Assembly (NCBI GenBank): GCA_002435755.1
Contig: DIYH01000028.1
Location: forward strand, 248,001-312,000
Direction: 5' to 3'
Length of the DNA: 64,000 bases
Source: Flammeovirgaceae bacterium UBA6059
GTDB lineage: Bacteria; Bacteroidota; Bacteroidia; Cytophagales; Cyclobacteriaceae
Shown: positions 17,720 to 26,358 of the stretch, one piece after another
Numbering within the stretch: the first letter of the stretch is position 1
How the letters are laid out: each line of letters begins with the position of its first letter
Position numbers and translations under genes: made by a program
Notes under the pieces: model-generated
Told to the model about the DNA's origin: nothing
The model's database searches: none
What the model saw: only the letters and a program-made list of their open reading frames with translations

Positions 17720-18999
17720 TGACTAAGTGCCTGATCTAATAACTCAGCAAACCTGTAAACGTCCTCAAAAGAATTGTAAAGTGGAACAGGCGCTACCCTG
17801 ATCACATCAGGCTCCCGCCAGTCGGCCACCACACCATGTTGTGATAGCCAATCAAAAGCTGACTTACCACGCTCATGAAACAATAATGACAACTGGCAGC
17901 CTCTTGCTTTCGGGTCTAGCGGCGTTATGATACTGAAAACCGTATTATATCCTTTTACTCCCATGAGTTGCTCCTCAAGAAAACTAGTCAGCCGGAGACT
18001 TTTGCTTCTCAAATTGGCCATGCCCGCCTCCTGAAAAAGCTTGAGAGAAGCCAGGTGGGGTGCCATACTGAACACTGGGGCATTGCTCAGCTGCCACCCC
18101 TCGGCGGTAGGAATCGGATCAAAGCCTTTCTCCATTTTGAACCGCTCCTGCTCATTGTGTCCCCACCATCCCGCCAATCGGGGAAAGGACCTATCTGTTG
18201 CATGTTGCTCATGTATATAAATGCCAGATACACTGCCAGGACCTGAGTTTAGATACTTGTAGCTGCACCAGGTCGCAAAATCAACTCCCCAATCATGAAG
18301 CGATAAAGGAACATTACCAGCAGCATGCGCAAGGTCAAAACCCACATATGCTCCGACTTGATGTCCGGCATCCACTATAGCGGGTAGGTCAAAAAACTGC
18401 CCTGAATAGTACTGTACTCCTGAAAAAAGGACCAATGCTAGCTCATCACCTGCTTTGGCGATTTGATCTTCTATATCCTCTGTTCTTAGATAGTGTTCGC
18501 CGGATCGCGGAAATACCTCTATGATAGCTTCATCGGGTTGATATCCTTTCAGCCTGACTTGGGACTCAACAGCATATTGATCGGAAGGGAAAGCATGTCC
18601 CTCCATGATGATCTTGTATCTACTAGCTGCTGGCCGGTAAAATGACAGCATCAACAGATGAAGGTTGACCGTCAGGTTGTTCATCACCACAACTTCTTTC
18701 TCACCAGCCCCGATGAGATCTTTCCAATAGGAGGTAAACGACTTATGATAATACATCCAGGGACGAACACCGTTGAAATGTCCCTCTACACCATTAGTTT
18801 TCCAGTTGTCAAGTTCCTCGTCAATTACGGACGCTACAGCCTTCGGTTGTAGGCCAAGTGAGTTACCACACAGGTAAATAACCTCCTGTCCTTGATGCTT
18901 TGGAATATAGAAGCTCGACCTAAATTGAGATAAATCGTCGCTCTCATCGAGCAAGCGTGCCTGCTTCACTGAGTTAGCAGTTCCTTGCATATTAGACAA
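17716..18999 (-). CDS. kynU: Kynureninase
   Basis: This 427-aa PLP enzyme has the length and order of kynureninase, which cleaves (3-hydroxy)kynurenine to (3-hydroxy)anthranilate and alanine. Seen are the N-terminal IYLCGNSLGLQPK block near 42, YVGFDLAHAAGNVPL containing the PLP-contacting Asp, the Schiff-base lysine in WCSYKYLNSGPG near 242, and LAGWWGHN. It overlaps the dioxygenase gene upstream by 8 bp and kmo downstream by 4 bp, which indicates tight translational coupling. Confidence 0.96.
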   Translation of the reverse strand: MSNMQGTANSVKQARLLDESDDLSQFRSSFYIPKHQGQEVIYLCGNSLGLQPKAVASVIDEELDNWKTNGVEGHFNGVRPWMYYHKSFTSYWKDLIGAGEKEVVVMNNLTVNLHLLMLSFYRPAASRYKIIMEGHAFPSDQYAVESQVRLKGYQPDEAIIEVFPRSGEHYLRTEDIEDQIAKAGDELALVLFSGVQYYSGQFFDLPAIVDAGHQVGAYVGFDLAHAAGNVPLSLHDWGVDFATWCSYKYLNSGPGSVSGIYIHEQHATDRSFPRLAGWWGHNEQERFKMEKGFDPIPTAEGWQLSNAPVFSMAPHLASLKLFQEAGMANLRSKSLRLTSFLEEQLMGVKGYNTVFSIITPLDPKARGCQLSLLFHERGKSAFDWLSQHGVVADWREPDVIRVAPVPLYNSFEDVYRFAELLDQALSQ

Positions 19000-19522
19000 A
19001 CCTGGGATCGGTCTCCATCACTTGACCACAATTGTTACAGGTACGTAACTCTTCCGATCCATAAAATTCTCTAAACCTCGGCAAGAAATCTTTCTCAATA
19101 TTGGTCAAATGAAAGTAAGTATCATGGAGTTTATTATTACAATTATCACAGTACCACTGTAGTCCGTCATCATGCGACTTCTCCCTTTTTCTCTCTATTA
19201 CCAGGCCTACTGATCCCTCTGAACGAATGGGTGAATGCGGCACTTTTGCAGGCAACAAAAACATCTCTCCTGCCTTTATTGGAATATCTACAGGCTTACC
19301 ATCTTCCTGTATTTTCACCAGAATGTCTCCTTCCAACTGGAAAAACAGTTCTTCGGTTTCATTAAAATGATAATCCTTTCGGGCGTTGGGACCACCCACA
19401 ATCATTACTATATAGTCACCCGCATCTACATAGAGATTCTTGTTTCCTACAGGTGGTTTAAGAAGTTCTCGGTTGTTTTCAATCCACTCATAAAGATTAA
19501 AGGGTCTTTTAATAGCCATCAT
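18992..19522 (-). CDS. nbaC: 3-hydroxyanthranilate 3,4-dioxygenase
   Basis: This 176-aa cupin opens the aromatic ring of 3-hydroxyanthranilate to 2-amino-3-carboxymuconate semialdehyde. The catalytic Fe(II) ligands are His52, Glu58 and His96, in YHFNETEE and VPHSP. The C-terminal rubredoxin-like second iron site is complete, with Cys125/Cys128 and Cys162/Cys165; this is the bacterial rather than the animal form. Two ATG codons are in tandem at 19522 and 19519, and either could start translation. It is the first gene of the minus operon, separated by 82 bp from the divergent SDR gene, with a palindrome in between. Confidence 0.96.
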   Translation of the reverse strand: MMAIKRPFNLYEWIENNRELLKPPVGNKNLYVDAGDYIVMIVGGPNARKDYHFNETEELFFQLEGDILVKIQEDGKPVDIPIKAGEMFLLPAKVPHSPIRSEGSVGLVIERKREKSHDDGLQWYCDNCNNKLHDTYFHLTNIEKDFLPRFREFYGSEELRTCNNCGQVMETDPRFV

Positions 19523-19551
19523 TCTCAGGATTAGGTCATCAACTCATTTTC

Positions 19552-19566
19552 TGTTTAAATTAAACA
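19552..19566. promoter_or_regulatory. Perfect 15-bp palindrome between divergent kynurenine genes
   Basis: TGTTTAA-A-TTAAACA is a perfect inverted repeat (7-1-7) near the middle of the 82-bp gap between the dioxygenase start (19522, minus) and the SDR start (19605, plus). A second 11-bp palindrome, CTCTTGAAGAG, lies at 19580-19590. Neither direction shows a TAnnTTTG box. The arrangement suits a shared operator for both operons. The regulator is not in the window. Confidence 0.5.
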
Positions 19567-19604
19567 AATTATTACTGCTCTCTTGAAGAGCGAATCGAAA
19601 TCAA

Positions 19605-20393
19605 ATGAACATTTCACTGGAAGGTAAAAAAGCCCTTGTCTGTGGCAGCACGCAAGGAATTGGCAAGAGTTGCGCACTAGAACTAGCCCTTCTCGGGGCT
19701 GAGGTCACAGTGCTAGCGCGAAATGAATCTGAGCTGAACAAAGTAAGAGACGAGCTAAAAAAAACTTCGGCGGTTGAACATAAAATACTAGTCGCAGATT
19801 TCTCCAACCCTGAATATCTCAAAAGTCAAATTCATTCGTACCTCGAAGATGACAATCAGGTTGATATCCTCGTCAATAATACTGGTGGCCCTTCTGGTGG
19901 TCCCATTGTAGAAGCTGATTTCGCGGCATTTCAAAGCGCTTTGGACCTCCATTTACATTGTAATCACATTTTGGTTCAGGCAGTAACACCATACATGAAG
20001 ACTACTGGTTTTGGTAGGATCATTAACATCATTTCCACATCTGTAAAAATCCCAATCCCAGGTTTAGGTGTATCCAATACAGTACGGGGTGCGGTGGCCA
20101 GCTGGGCAAAAACTTTGTCGGTAGAGCTAGGCGGATATGGTATTACAGTCAACAATGTACTACCGGGTTTTACAGAGACTGCCAGACTACAGAGCATCAT
20201 AGAAAACAAAGCTGCAAAGTTGGGCATATCAGAGCAACAAGTCATCGAAGATTTCAAGAAAGACACTCCTGCTGGTCGCTTTGGATTTCCAGAGGAGGTG
20301 GCAGGATTAGCGGCTTTTCTTGCGACTCCTGCGGCAGCATATATCAATGGCACCAATATACCTGTGGATGGAGGCAGGACAGGTAGCTTATGA
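19605..20393 (+). CDS. Atypical short-chain dehydrogenase/reductase in the kynurenine cluster
   Basis: This 262-aa Rossmann protein has the cofactor motif GSTQGIG at 14-20, NNTGG at 91-95 and a normal C-terminal PVDGG. The catalytic serine is Ser144, but the canonical Tyr (13 residues later) is Ser157 and the canonical Lys is Arg161 (SNTVR instead of YxxxK). It should therefore bind nucleotide but may not work as a standard SDR. It is divergent from the dioxygenase gene and overlaps the aldehyde dehydrogenase by ATGA, which ties it to 3-hydroxyanthranilate breakdown. The exact reaction is unknown. Confidence 0.85.
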   Translation: MNISLEGKKALVCGSTQGIGKSCALELALLGAEVTVLARNESELNKVRDELKKTSAVEHKILVADFSNPEYLKSQIHSYLEDDNQVDILVNNTGGPSGGPIVEADFAAFQSALDLHLHCNHILVQAVTPYMKTTGFGRIINIISTSVKIPIPGLGVSNTVRGAVASWAKTLSVELGGYGITVNNVLPGFTETARLQSIIENKAAKLGISEQQVIEDFKKDTPAGRFGFPEEVAGLAAFLATPAAAYINGTNIPVDGGRTGSL

Positions 20394-21832
20394 GCCAACA
20401 GATACTCAATTATGTTGATGGTGAACTCAAGCCTTCCAAAAATGGCACCACCATTGACAATATTGATCCTTCAATTGGTAGAGTCTATAGTACGCTTCCT
20501 GCAAGCTCCACAGAAGATGTCAACGGAGCAGTATTAGCTGCCAAAAAGGCGCTACCGCAATGGTCTGGCTTGAGCATTGAAAAGCGCTCCAAAATACTTC
20601 ACCGTATTGCTGATAACATTGAAGCCCGGCGGGAGGAATTAGCGCTAGCCGAATCAGTGGATAACGGCAAACCAAAACATCTTGCCAATCAAATCGACAT
20701 TCCGCGAGCCGCAGCTAACTTTAGATTCTTTGCTTCAGCCATTGTCGGTAACTCTACCGACGCGAATGTTATGGAAGGGCAAGCGGTCAATTATACCAGA
20801 AGAAAATCCATTGGAGTGGTTGGCTGCATATCTCCATGGAACCTGCCCCTGTACCTGTTTACCTGGAAAATCGCTCCAGCACTGGCCACTGGCAACTGCG
20901 TCATTGCAAAACCATCTGAGCTCACCCCGATGACCGCATTTCTGTTAAGTGACGTGTGCATCGAGAGTGGATTACCTGCTGGAGTACTCAATATACTTCA
21001 CGGATATGGCGCAGAAGTTGGTCAGGCCATTGTGGAACATCCTGAGATTAAAGCGATCTCTTTTACCGGAGGTACAAACACTGGAAAAAAGCTGGCTGCT
21101 ACTGCGGCACCCATGTTTAAAAAGCTATCACTTGAGCTAGGAGGTAAGAACCCAAATATCATTTTCGAGGATTGCGATTTTGATGAGATGCTCGAAACCA
21201 CAGTAAGATCTTCTTTCACTAACCAGGGAGAGATATGTCTGTGTGGTTCGAGAATTCTGGTTCAGAATACCTTCTATGATCGTTTCTGCAGTGCTTTTGT
21301 TGATAGGGTAAACAAGTTAGTAGTGGGGGATCCACTTACAGAAGTGTCCATGGGGGCACTTATCTCCTATGATCACCTACAGAAAATAAAGTACTACGTA
21401 GCGTTGGCCAAAGAAGAAGGTGGAACGGTACTAACCGGTGGCCGTGAGGTCCGGATATCAGGGAGATGTGCCGAAGGTTACTTCTATGCTCCCACTGTCA
21501 TAGCCGGACTGGGGAACGGATGTCGCTTCAATCAAGAGGAAATCTTCGGGCCTATAGTCAGCATCATACCCTTTAAATCAGAGGATGAAGCTATAAACAT
21601 GGCTAACGATACGACGTACGGTTTGAGTGCCACTATATGGACGTCAGATGTAAAACGCGCACACAATGTGGCCCATCGACTCGAGGCAGGTGTCATTTGG
21701 ATCAACTGCTGGTTGCTCAGAGACCTACGTACACCATTTGGTGGCATGAAAGCCTCAGGTGTAGGAAGAGAAGGCGGAGATGAGGCCTTAAGATTTTTCA
21801 CAGAGGCTCAAAACGTATGTATCAAGCTCTGA
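20390..21832 (+). CDS. 2-aminomuconate / 2-hydroxymuconate semialdehyde dehydrogenase-type aldehyde dehydrogenase
   Basis: This 480-aa NAD-dependent aldehyde dehydrogenase has the catalytic Cys283 (FTNQGEIC) and the general base Glu249 (LELGGKNP). The SPWNLPL motif lies near 148-154, and the conserved C-terminal GGMKASGVGREGG is present. Its place beside 3-hydroxyanthranilate dioxygenase, kynU and kmo suggests it oxidises 2-aminomuconate semialdehyde downstream of ring cleavage. That specificity is inferred from context. The ACMS decarboxylase and aminomuconate deaminase that would complete the route are not in the window. Its stop is followed by a good hairpin shared with the convergent gene. 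Confidence 0.9.
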   Translation: MSQQILNYVDGELKPSKNGTTIDNIDPSIGRVYSTLPASSTEDVNGAVLAAKKALPQWSGLSIEKRSKILHRIADNIEARREELALAESVDNGKPKHLANQIDIPRAAANFRFFASAIVGNSTDANVMEGQAVNYTRRKSIGVVGCISPWNLPLYLFTWKIAPALATGNCVIAKPSELTPMTAFLLSDVCIESGLPAGVLNILHGYGAEVGQAIVEHPEIKAISFTGGTNTGKKLAATAAPMFKKLSLELGGKNPNIIFEDCDFDEMLETTVRSSFTNQGEICLCGSRILVQNTFYDRFCSAFVDRVNKLVVGDPLTEVSMGALISYDHLQKIKYYVALAKEEGGTVLTGGREVRISGRCAEGYFYAPTVIAGLGNGCRFNQEEIFGPIVSIIPFKSEDEAINMANDTTYGLSATIWTSDVKRAHNVAHRLEAGVIWINCWLLRDLRTPFGGMKASGVGREGGDEALRFFTEAQNVCIKL

Positions 21833-21846
21833 CAATAGTCATAAAA

Positions 21847-21868
21847 AAAGCCCTCTCTTGAGGGCTTT
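21847..21868. terminator. Bidirectional rho-independent terminator
   Basis: A perfect 9-bp stem, AAAGCCCTC (21847-21855) with GAGGGCTTT (21860-21868), has a TCTT loop and is flanked by A-rich and T-rich ends. It lies between the convergent aldehyde dehydrogenase and membrane zinc-ribbon genes. The A-run on the left makes it stronger for the minus strand. Confidence 0.8.
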
Positions 21869-21890
21869 AAAATTCAAAAATTCTTATCGC

Positions 21891-22622
21891 TTAAGCTTCA
21901 GCTCCTTCTCTAAGTCTCGGAAGTCTTGCCGATTTTCTTTCCTTATGACCGCAGTAGGTACAAGTGAAGTGCTTCATAAGCTCACCTTCCTCTGTAGTAG
22001 TTGGTGACTGGATCACTTCCTCTTGAGTCAGTTTCAATGTCTGGTAGTTACACTCAGAGCATTTCAACGCATGCAGTCTACCATTATACTTCTCGATTTT
22101 AGTATAGCCTGACTCTTCATCAATCCATACATCATAGTCAACGGAGAACGCGTCCTCTTCCGCCTGCATACCTTCATCCAAATACACATCTTCCTCTTCC
22201 TCGCTCAATAATCTCATCTTTCTACCATCAGGCGAAACACGAGGAGAATATCTCAGTTTCTTCAACCTCTTTTCTATGAAGAATGGATAGTAGAACTTGA
22301 GTACATTCTGCACTACCACACCCACTATTATCGCTAGCATAGAGCTAACAAATATCCTCACGAAGAACCATAACCATCCGGTCTTCTCTACTAAAGTGTT
22401 AGTATATACAGCTGCTCCGATGATAAGCAAAAGTGCAGCATACCAAAGCAGATTGATCTCACTTGTGTTGATATAGTCATACTTGTCCTTTTGTTCCTTT
22501 ATAGTCATCAGTCTGAATAGATGAACAAAGAAAATAAGAACACCAACTCCGGCTATCAGATAAGCGGCTAGCCTCCCATAGGTATTCCAGGCTCCTAGTA
22601 ATTCTGGTGAAATGTCAGTCAT
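21891..22622 (-). CDS. Membrane protein with C-terminal zinc ribbon, function unknown
   Basis: I do not recognise this 243-aa protein. The first 115 residues hold three or four transmembrane helices (near 15-35, 53-70, 80-105). A highly acidic stretch (about 140-165) follows, and the soluble C terminus carries CSEC near 192 and CTYC near 222, spaced like a zinc ribbon. It ends in a basic RLPRLREGAEA tail. It is alone on its strand, with a strong terminator at its 3' end and a long AT-rich spacer at its 5' end. A membrane-tethered zinc-ribbon module could bind nucleic acid or protein, but no function can be assigned. Confidence 0.75.
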   Translation of the reverse strand: MTDISPELLGAWNTYGRLAAYLIAGVGVLIFFVHLFRLMTIKEQKDKYDYINTSEINLLWYAALLLIIGAAVYTNTLVEKTGWLWFFVRIFVSSMLAIIVGVVVQNVLKFYYPFFIEKRLKKLRYSPRVSPDGRKMRLLSEEEEDVYLDEGMQAEEDAFSVDYDVWIDEESGYTKIEKYNGRLHALKCSECNYQTLKLTQEEVIQSPTTTEEGELMKHFTCTYCGHKERKSARLPRLREGAEA

Positions 22623-23098
22623 AGCGATAATAAGTTATATTGTAAACTTTCTTCTATACGTTTCAATTTAGTTGATAATCTTTCGTCAATAGACCAATAT
22701 AGCCGGTTTGATCTAAGGGTCTAGTTAAAATAAATTGTAGTAAAAAACAACTTATCAAAACTATCAATCATTAAAAATATAAAAAATGGCGATCAGTTCA
22801 TACTGGCCTCATGTCTCATATTTTTACAATTCAAATATATATACCTGCTATAAAAGTTACGTAACCATCAGTATTGTACAATTTTGAAATTGATTGATAT
22901 AATCAAAGTAAAAATTAGAATTATACAAATGGCAAAGGGCATGAGCATTTCTTTAATAGTATTAAAATAATGCTAGTTATTATTATTTAATGAATAGGTT
23001 GTCGAAATTCGCATCAATTGCTGAAAGAATAAGAAATAGTTTTGATTTACAATCAACTGAGTAACAATTAGTTATATTCCAATTTGAAATAATCTATA
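22623..23098. other. 476-bp AT-rich intergenic region between divergent genes
   Basis: This is the longest gene-free stretch. It is very AT-rich and holds no TAnnTTTG box that I can place confidently. A small inverted repeat TTGATT/AATCAA lies at 22890-22906. Three tiny open frames are present: 33 codons at 22786-22887, 13 codons near 22929, and 24 codons at 22990-23064. None has a recognisable product. It must contain the promoters of the zinc-ribbon membrane gene and of the 317-aa lipoprotein gene. Confidence 0.7.
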
Positions 23099-24052
23099 AT
23101 GAAAAATCGAATCAACAAACTTTGGAGTCTTATGGCCCTAGTAGGCCTTGGTTTAGTGGCAAGTTGCGGTAGCGAAGATGATGAAACACCAGCGCCTGCT
23201 GCTCCAACACTAACAGTCAATGCGAGCGGTGGAACCGGCTCGGGTACTGACATCACGGCAGAACCAGGTGATGAAATAACCTTTTCATGGGATGCCTCTA
23301 CGCCAGGAGGATTCAATGTACTACGAGTTACAGGCCTCACGCCAGTCTACGAGCAAACGCGTAATGATCTTGGTCTTGATGCAGGAGCAACCAGTGCTTC
23401 TGCAAGTTTCTCAGTCCCTGTTACTGCTGACCTAGTTGGTAGTGTTGTGACTTTGGATTTCTTATTGGTAGATGATGGTAATCTACAAGATGCTGAAACC
23501 TGGACCATTACAGTAGAGTCTCCGTCGGCCAGGGCTTATACTGCGGTTTTACTCTCAGCACCACTCGGCGATTTGTCTGCAACATCTTTTTTTAGTAGCA
23601 GCACTGGAATGACCTATTCACCAACCGATGTTACTGGAACCGCAGATCCTATTTCAGCTACAATTGACTTTGGCTACTATTATGGGGTAGATGACAATGC
23701 AAGCTTAGCTTCTCCAGAAGCCTATTCAGTGGTAGGAGATGGCGCTTTTAGTGCTCAGGTTGCGGGATGGACAGTGACTAATTCCATTTCATTCAGGTCT
23801 ACTAATATCACTTCTGAGGAATTCGTAGTAATTTCATCTTGGGCGGATATAGACGGTGCTTTTGATAGTGGTACCGATGAAAATCAAGTAATCTCCGACT
23901 TATCTGTTGATCAGGTGATAGCCTTTGAAACAGATCCGGGTAAGGATGGAGGAAGCAAACGAGGTGTAATCTGGGTAAAAGCAATAACTCCAGGTGACGG
24001 AGTATCTGGTGAAATTGAAATTGAAGTTGTAGTACAAGAAGACGCCAACTAG
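23099..24052 (+). CDS. Surface or periplasmic lipoprotein, function unknown
   Basis: This 317-aa protein has a lipoprotein signal peptide ending in VASC, so Cys22 or so would be acylated, followed by a Ser/Asp/Glu/Pro-rich linker. The rest is rich in Thr, Ser, Gly and short beta-strand patterns. The segment at about 38-135 (AEPGDEITFSWDAS... WTITVESPSA) reads like an Ig/PKD-like beta-sandwich. The acidic SxDDE after the Cys resembles Bacteroidota lipoprotein export signals, so surface exposure is possible. It is monocistronic and closed by a strong terminator. No SusC/SusD partner is nearby, and I cannot name the family. Confidence 0.72.
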   Translation: MKNRINKLWSLMALVGLGLVASCGSEDDETPAPAAPTLTVNASGGTGSGTDITAEPGDEITFSWDASTPGGFNVLRVTGLTPVYEQTRNDLGLDAGATSASASFSVPVTADLVGSVVTLDFLLVDDGNLQDAETWTITVESPSARAYTAVLLSAPLGDLSATSFFSSSTGMTYSPTDVTGTADPISATIDFGYYYGVDDNASLASPEAYSVVGDGAFSAQVAGWTVTNSISFRSTNITSEEFVVISSWADIDGAFDSGTDENQVISDLSVDQVIAFETDPGKDGGSKRGVIWVKAITPGDGVSGEIEIEVVVQEDAN

Positions 24053-24076
24053 GCGATCTCTATAATGTATTGTATG

Positions 24077-24105
24077 AGGCCATCTCTAACGAGATGGCCT
24101 TTTTT
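24077..24105 (+). terminator. Strong rho-independent terminator
   Basis: A perfect 10-bp stem, AGGCCATCTC (24077-24086) with GAGATGGCCT (24091-24100), has a TAAC tetraloop and is followed by a run of Ts. It ends the 317-aa lipoprotein transcript. Confidence 0.93.
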
Positions 24106-24214
24106 GTTTCCCTTTGGCAAAGGGTCGATTGGTCAAGTACTATCCATTCACAAAAAAACTGTTTTCTCTACAAATACCGCTAACTAGTTTCAACCTTTAG
24201 CTAACCAAACAATT

Positions 24215-25462
24215 ATGAAACTCTTACAATTAATTACTCTAGTCTTATTGTGTGCTTGTACTGCCAAAGAAACGAGTCAGGAGGTAGCAGAAACTCCTCC
24301 AACAGAAGAGGAGTTACGCGCAAGGTCCAAAGAACTTGCTGACAAGTATATCATCACCGACGGACACGTAGACCTTCCTTACAGAATGAAAGTGGCTGGT
24401 TTCATGCTCAAAAAAGAGATCATGGATGTGTCAGTCGAGACAGATGGCAATTTCGATTATCCTAAATCTAAAAGAGGCGGACTGGATGCTCCATTTATGT
24501 CGATATATATCCCCTCTTCATACCAGATAACGGGTGGAGCAAAACAACTGGCTGACAGTCTTATCACAATGGTTGAAAAGATCACTGATACCTACCCAGA
24601 CAAATTTGCCCTAGCTAAAACCCCGGCTGATGTACAGGCCAATTTTGATAAAGGTCTCGTATCACTGCCAATGGGTATGGAAAATGGTGCACCTGTAGAA
24701 GATGACCTGTCTAATGTAGAATATTTCCATAATCGTGGTATCAGGTACATTACGCTTACACATGGCAAAGACAATCAGATTTGTGATTCTTCGTATGACA
24801 CCACCAGAACCTGGAATGGGTTGAGCCCATTCGGTCAGGAAGTTGTCAAAGAAATGAACCGTGTAGGCATAATGGTAGATATATCTCATGTCTCGGATAG
24901 CACCTTCTATCAGGTGATGGACTTGACTACAGCACCATGCATCGCCTCACATTCATCTGCCAGGCACTTCACTCCTGGCTTTGAGAGAAATATGTCTGAT
25001 GACATGATCAAGCGACTTGCAGAAAACGGTGGGGTGATCCAGATCAACTTCGGATCATCTTTTTTGTCCAAAGAGTCTCAGGACAAACTAAGGGCTGCAC
25101 GTGAGCACATTGTCAACTGGCTAGCTGATAATGAACTTGATCGAAATAATCCTAAAGCCAAGGAGTATATCACCAACTATATGCTGGAAGCCGACCCTTA
25201 TGCGACCGTGGCAATAGTTGCTGACCATATCGACCGTGTGGTAGACTTAGCAGGGATTGACCATGTGGGGTTCGGTTCTGACTATGATGGTGTGGGAGAC
25301 TCACTGCCTACTGGCCTAAAGGATGTGTCGGAATACCCTAATCTAATCTTTGAGCTTTTAAAACGTGGATATACAGAAGAGGATATCGAAAAGATATGCT
25401 ATAAAAATGTCTTCAGAGTATGGAACAAGGTAGCAGAGATCGCTAGTGGTCAAACGAGCTGA
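24215..25462 (+). CDS. Membrane dipeptidase (renal dipeptidase family, M19), lipoprotein
   Basis: This 415-aa protein has a lipoprotein signal peptide with lipobox LCAC (Cys15). The zinc-binding HxD is His51/Asp53 in DGHVDLP. The bridging Glu lies in GMENGAP near 156, further His ligands are in DISHVS and IASHSSARH, and the Asp motif GFGSDYDGVG is near 352. The family is a binuclear zinc dipeptidase that hydrolyses dipeptides, often with D- or dehydro-residues, and here it acts in the periplasm or at the outer membrane. It is monocistronic and convergent with the next gene, with only 3 bp between the stops. Confidence 0.93.
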   Translation: MKLLQLITLVLLCACTAKETSQEVAETPPTEEELRARSKELADKYIITDGHVDLPYRMKVAGFMLKKEIMDVSVETDGNFDYPKSKRGGLDAPFMSIYIPSSYQITGGAKQLADSLITMVEKITDTYPDKFALAKTPADVQANFDKGLVSLPMGMENGAPVEDDLSNVEYFHNRGIRYITLTHGKDNQICDSSYDTTRTWNGLSPFGQEVVKEMNRVGIMVDISHVSDSTFYQVMDLTTAPCIASHSSARHFTPGFERNMSDDMIKRLAENGGVIQINFGSSFLSKESQDKLRAAREHIVNWLADNELDRNNPKAKEYITNYMLEADPYATVAIVADHIDRVVDLAGIDHVGFGSDYDGVGDSLPTGLKDVSEYPNLIFELLKRGYTEEDIEKICYKNVFRVWNKVAEIASGQTS

Positions 25463-25465
25463 TCA

Positions 25466-26203
25466 CTAAATCTGCTTTGCAAGATTCTTCTCAAAAGCTT
25501 TCTTGAACTTGTTGAAGTGCCAATCAAAATCAAAGTCCAGGTAATAGAAGTAATCATCAAACAATTGATTCAAAGCCTGGGCTTTTTCTACATTATCTGC
25601 ATAACCGTCACGACCAAACATCTCCTTGAGTATATTGCCATTAACCCCACTGGAAACTACCTTTTTCTTCTTCTTTCCCTCAGGAACTTCATACAGACTG
25701 ATACCAAAGTCAGCCTTGAACGTATTCATAGACACATAATGAAACTCGTCATCGTTGGTATGTTCCACGAAGATGAATGGCTCAAATTCCGGTTGAATGT
25801 AGATTGAGTTTTCCGCAAACTCTTCTTTGAACTTGTCAGGGGCAATCACCTCTAATTTATCCTTACCCATAAGCTCCTCAAAGTACTCCAATAGCTCTTC
25901 ATTGATCAAATCGGCCTGAAACTGGGAAATCTCATTCTCATAAATGAACTTCATGTCTCCATGGTTAGATGTGAATGTCACTACCTCCATAGAGCTGATC
26001 TTATCTTCGAAGAATGTTGGTTTATAAGAATAAGGAGATTCATTATAATTCTTGAATTGAACCAAAACCTTCGTCGGCATGAACTTTACAAAATAAATCT
26101 TTTCCGAGTTAGCGATCCTTTCTCCTAATGTTTCAGCCTGGGTATAAAGAAACATCGAAGATAGCATTCCCGATAGGAATAGAGAGTGGAATATCCTTTT
26201 CAT
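25466..26203 (-). CDS. Secreted protein of unknown function
   Basis: This 245-aa protein has a clear Sec signal peptide (cleavage after about residue 23, TQA). The mature part is acidic to neutral, with many aromatic residues and a Lys-rich KKKKK patch near 180. It shows no catalytic motif, repeat or known fold that I can recognise. The C terminus is rich in Phe/Tyr/Asp (LFDDYFYYLDFDFDWHFNKF). It is monocistronic and convergent with the dipeptidase gene. It is a real gene by length, signal peptide and codon use, but without a named family. Confidence 0.7.
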   Translation of the reverse strand: MKRIFHSLFLSGMLSSMFLYTQAETLGERIANSEKIYFVKFMPTKVLVQFKNYNESPYSYKPTFFEDKISSMEVVTFTSNHGDMKFIYENEISQFQADLINEELLEYFEELMGKDKLEVIAPDKFKEEFAENSIYIQPEFEPFIFVEHTNDDEFHYVSMNTFKADFGISLYEVPEGKKKKKVVSSGVNGNILKEMFGRDGYADNVEKAQALNQLFDDYFYYLDFDFDWHFNKFKKAFEKNLAKQI

Positions 26204-26358
26204 AGCTGGTCAAAATGTAATAGTTCTAAAGAACTACTTATCTAAAATAAAAATTTGCTCAAAAATCTACAAGTAATTACGCAGTAATCTATTGGAGTCA
26301 ACATGAACCAATTGTTGCCAAATAGCTATACTTGTGCTCTTACACAATCGGAAATAAT

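Noticed and set aside
22786..22887. A 33-codon open frame in the AT-rich spacer, starting MAISSYWPHV
   Set aside because: No recognised homologue, no promoter box or ribosome site, Ser/Tyr-rich composition, and such short frames arise by chance in this spacer.
22990..23064. A 24-codon open frame just upstream of the 317-aa lipoprotein gene (MNRLSKFASIAERIRNS)
   Set aside because: It could be a leader peptide, but nothing beyond the frame itself supports it.
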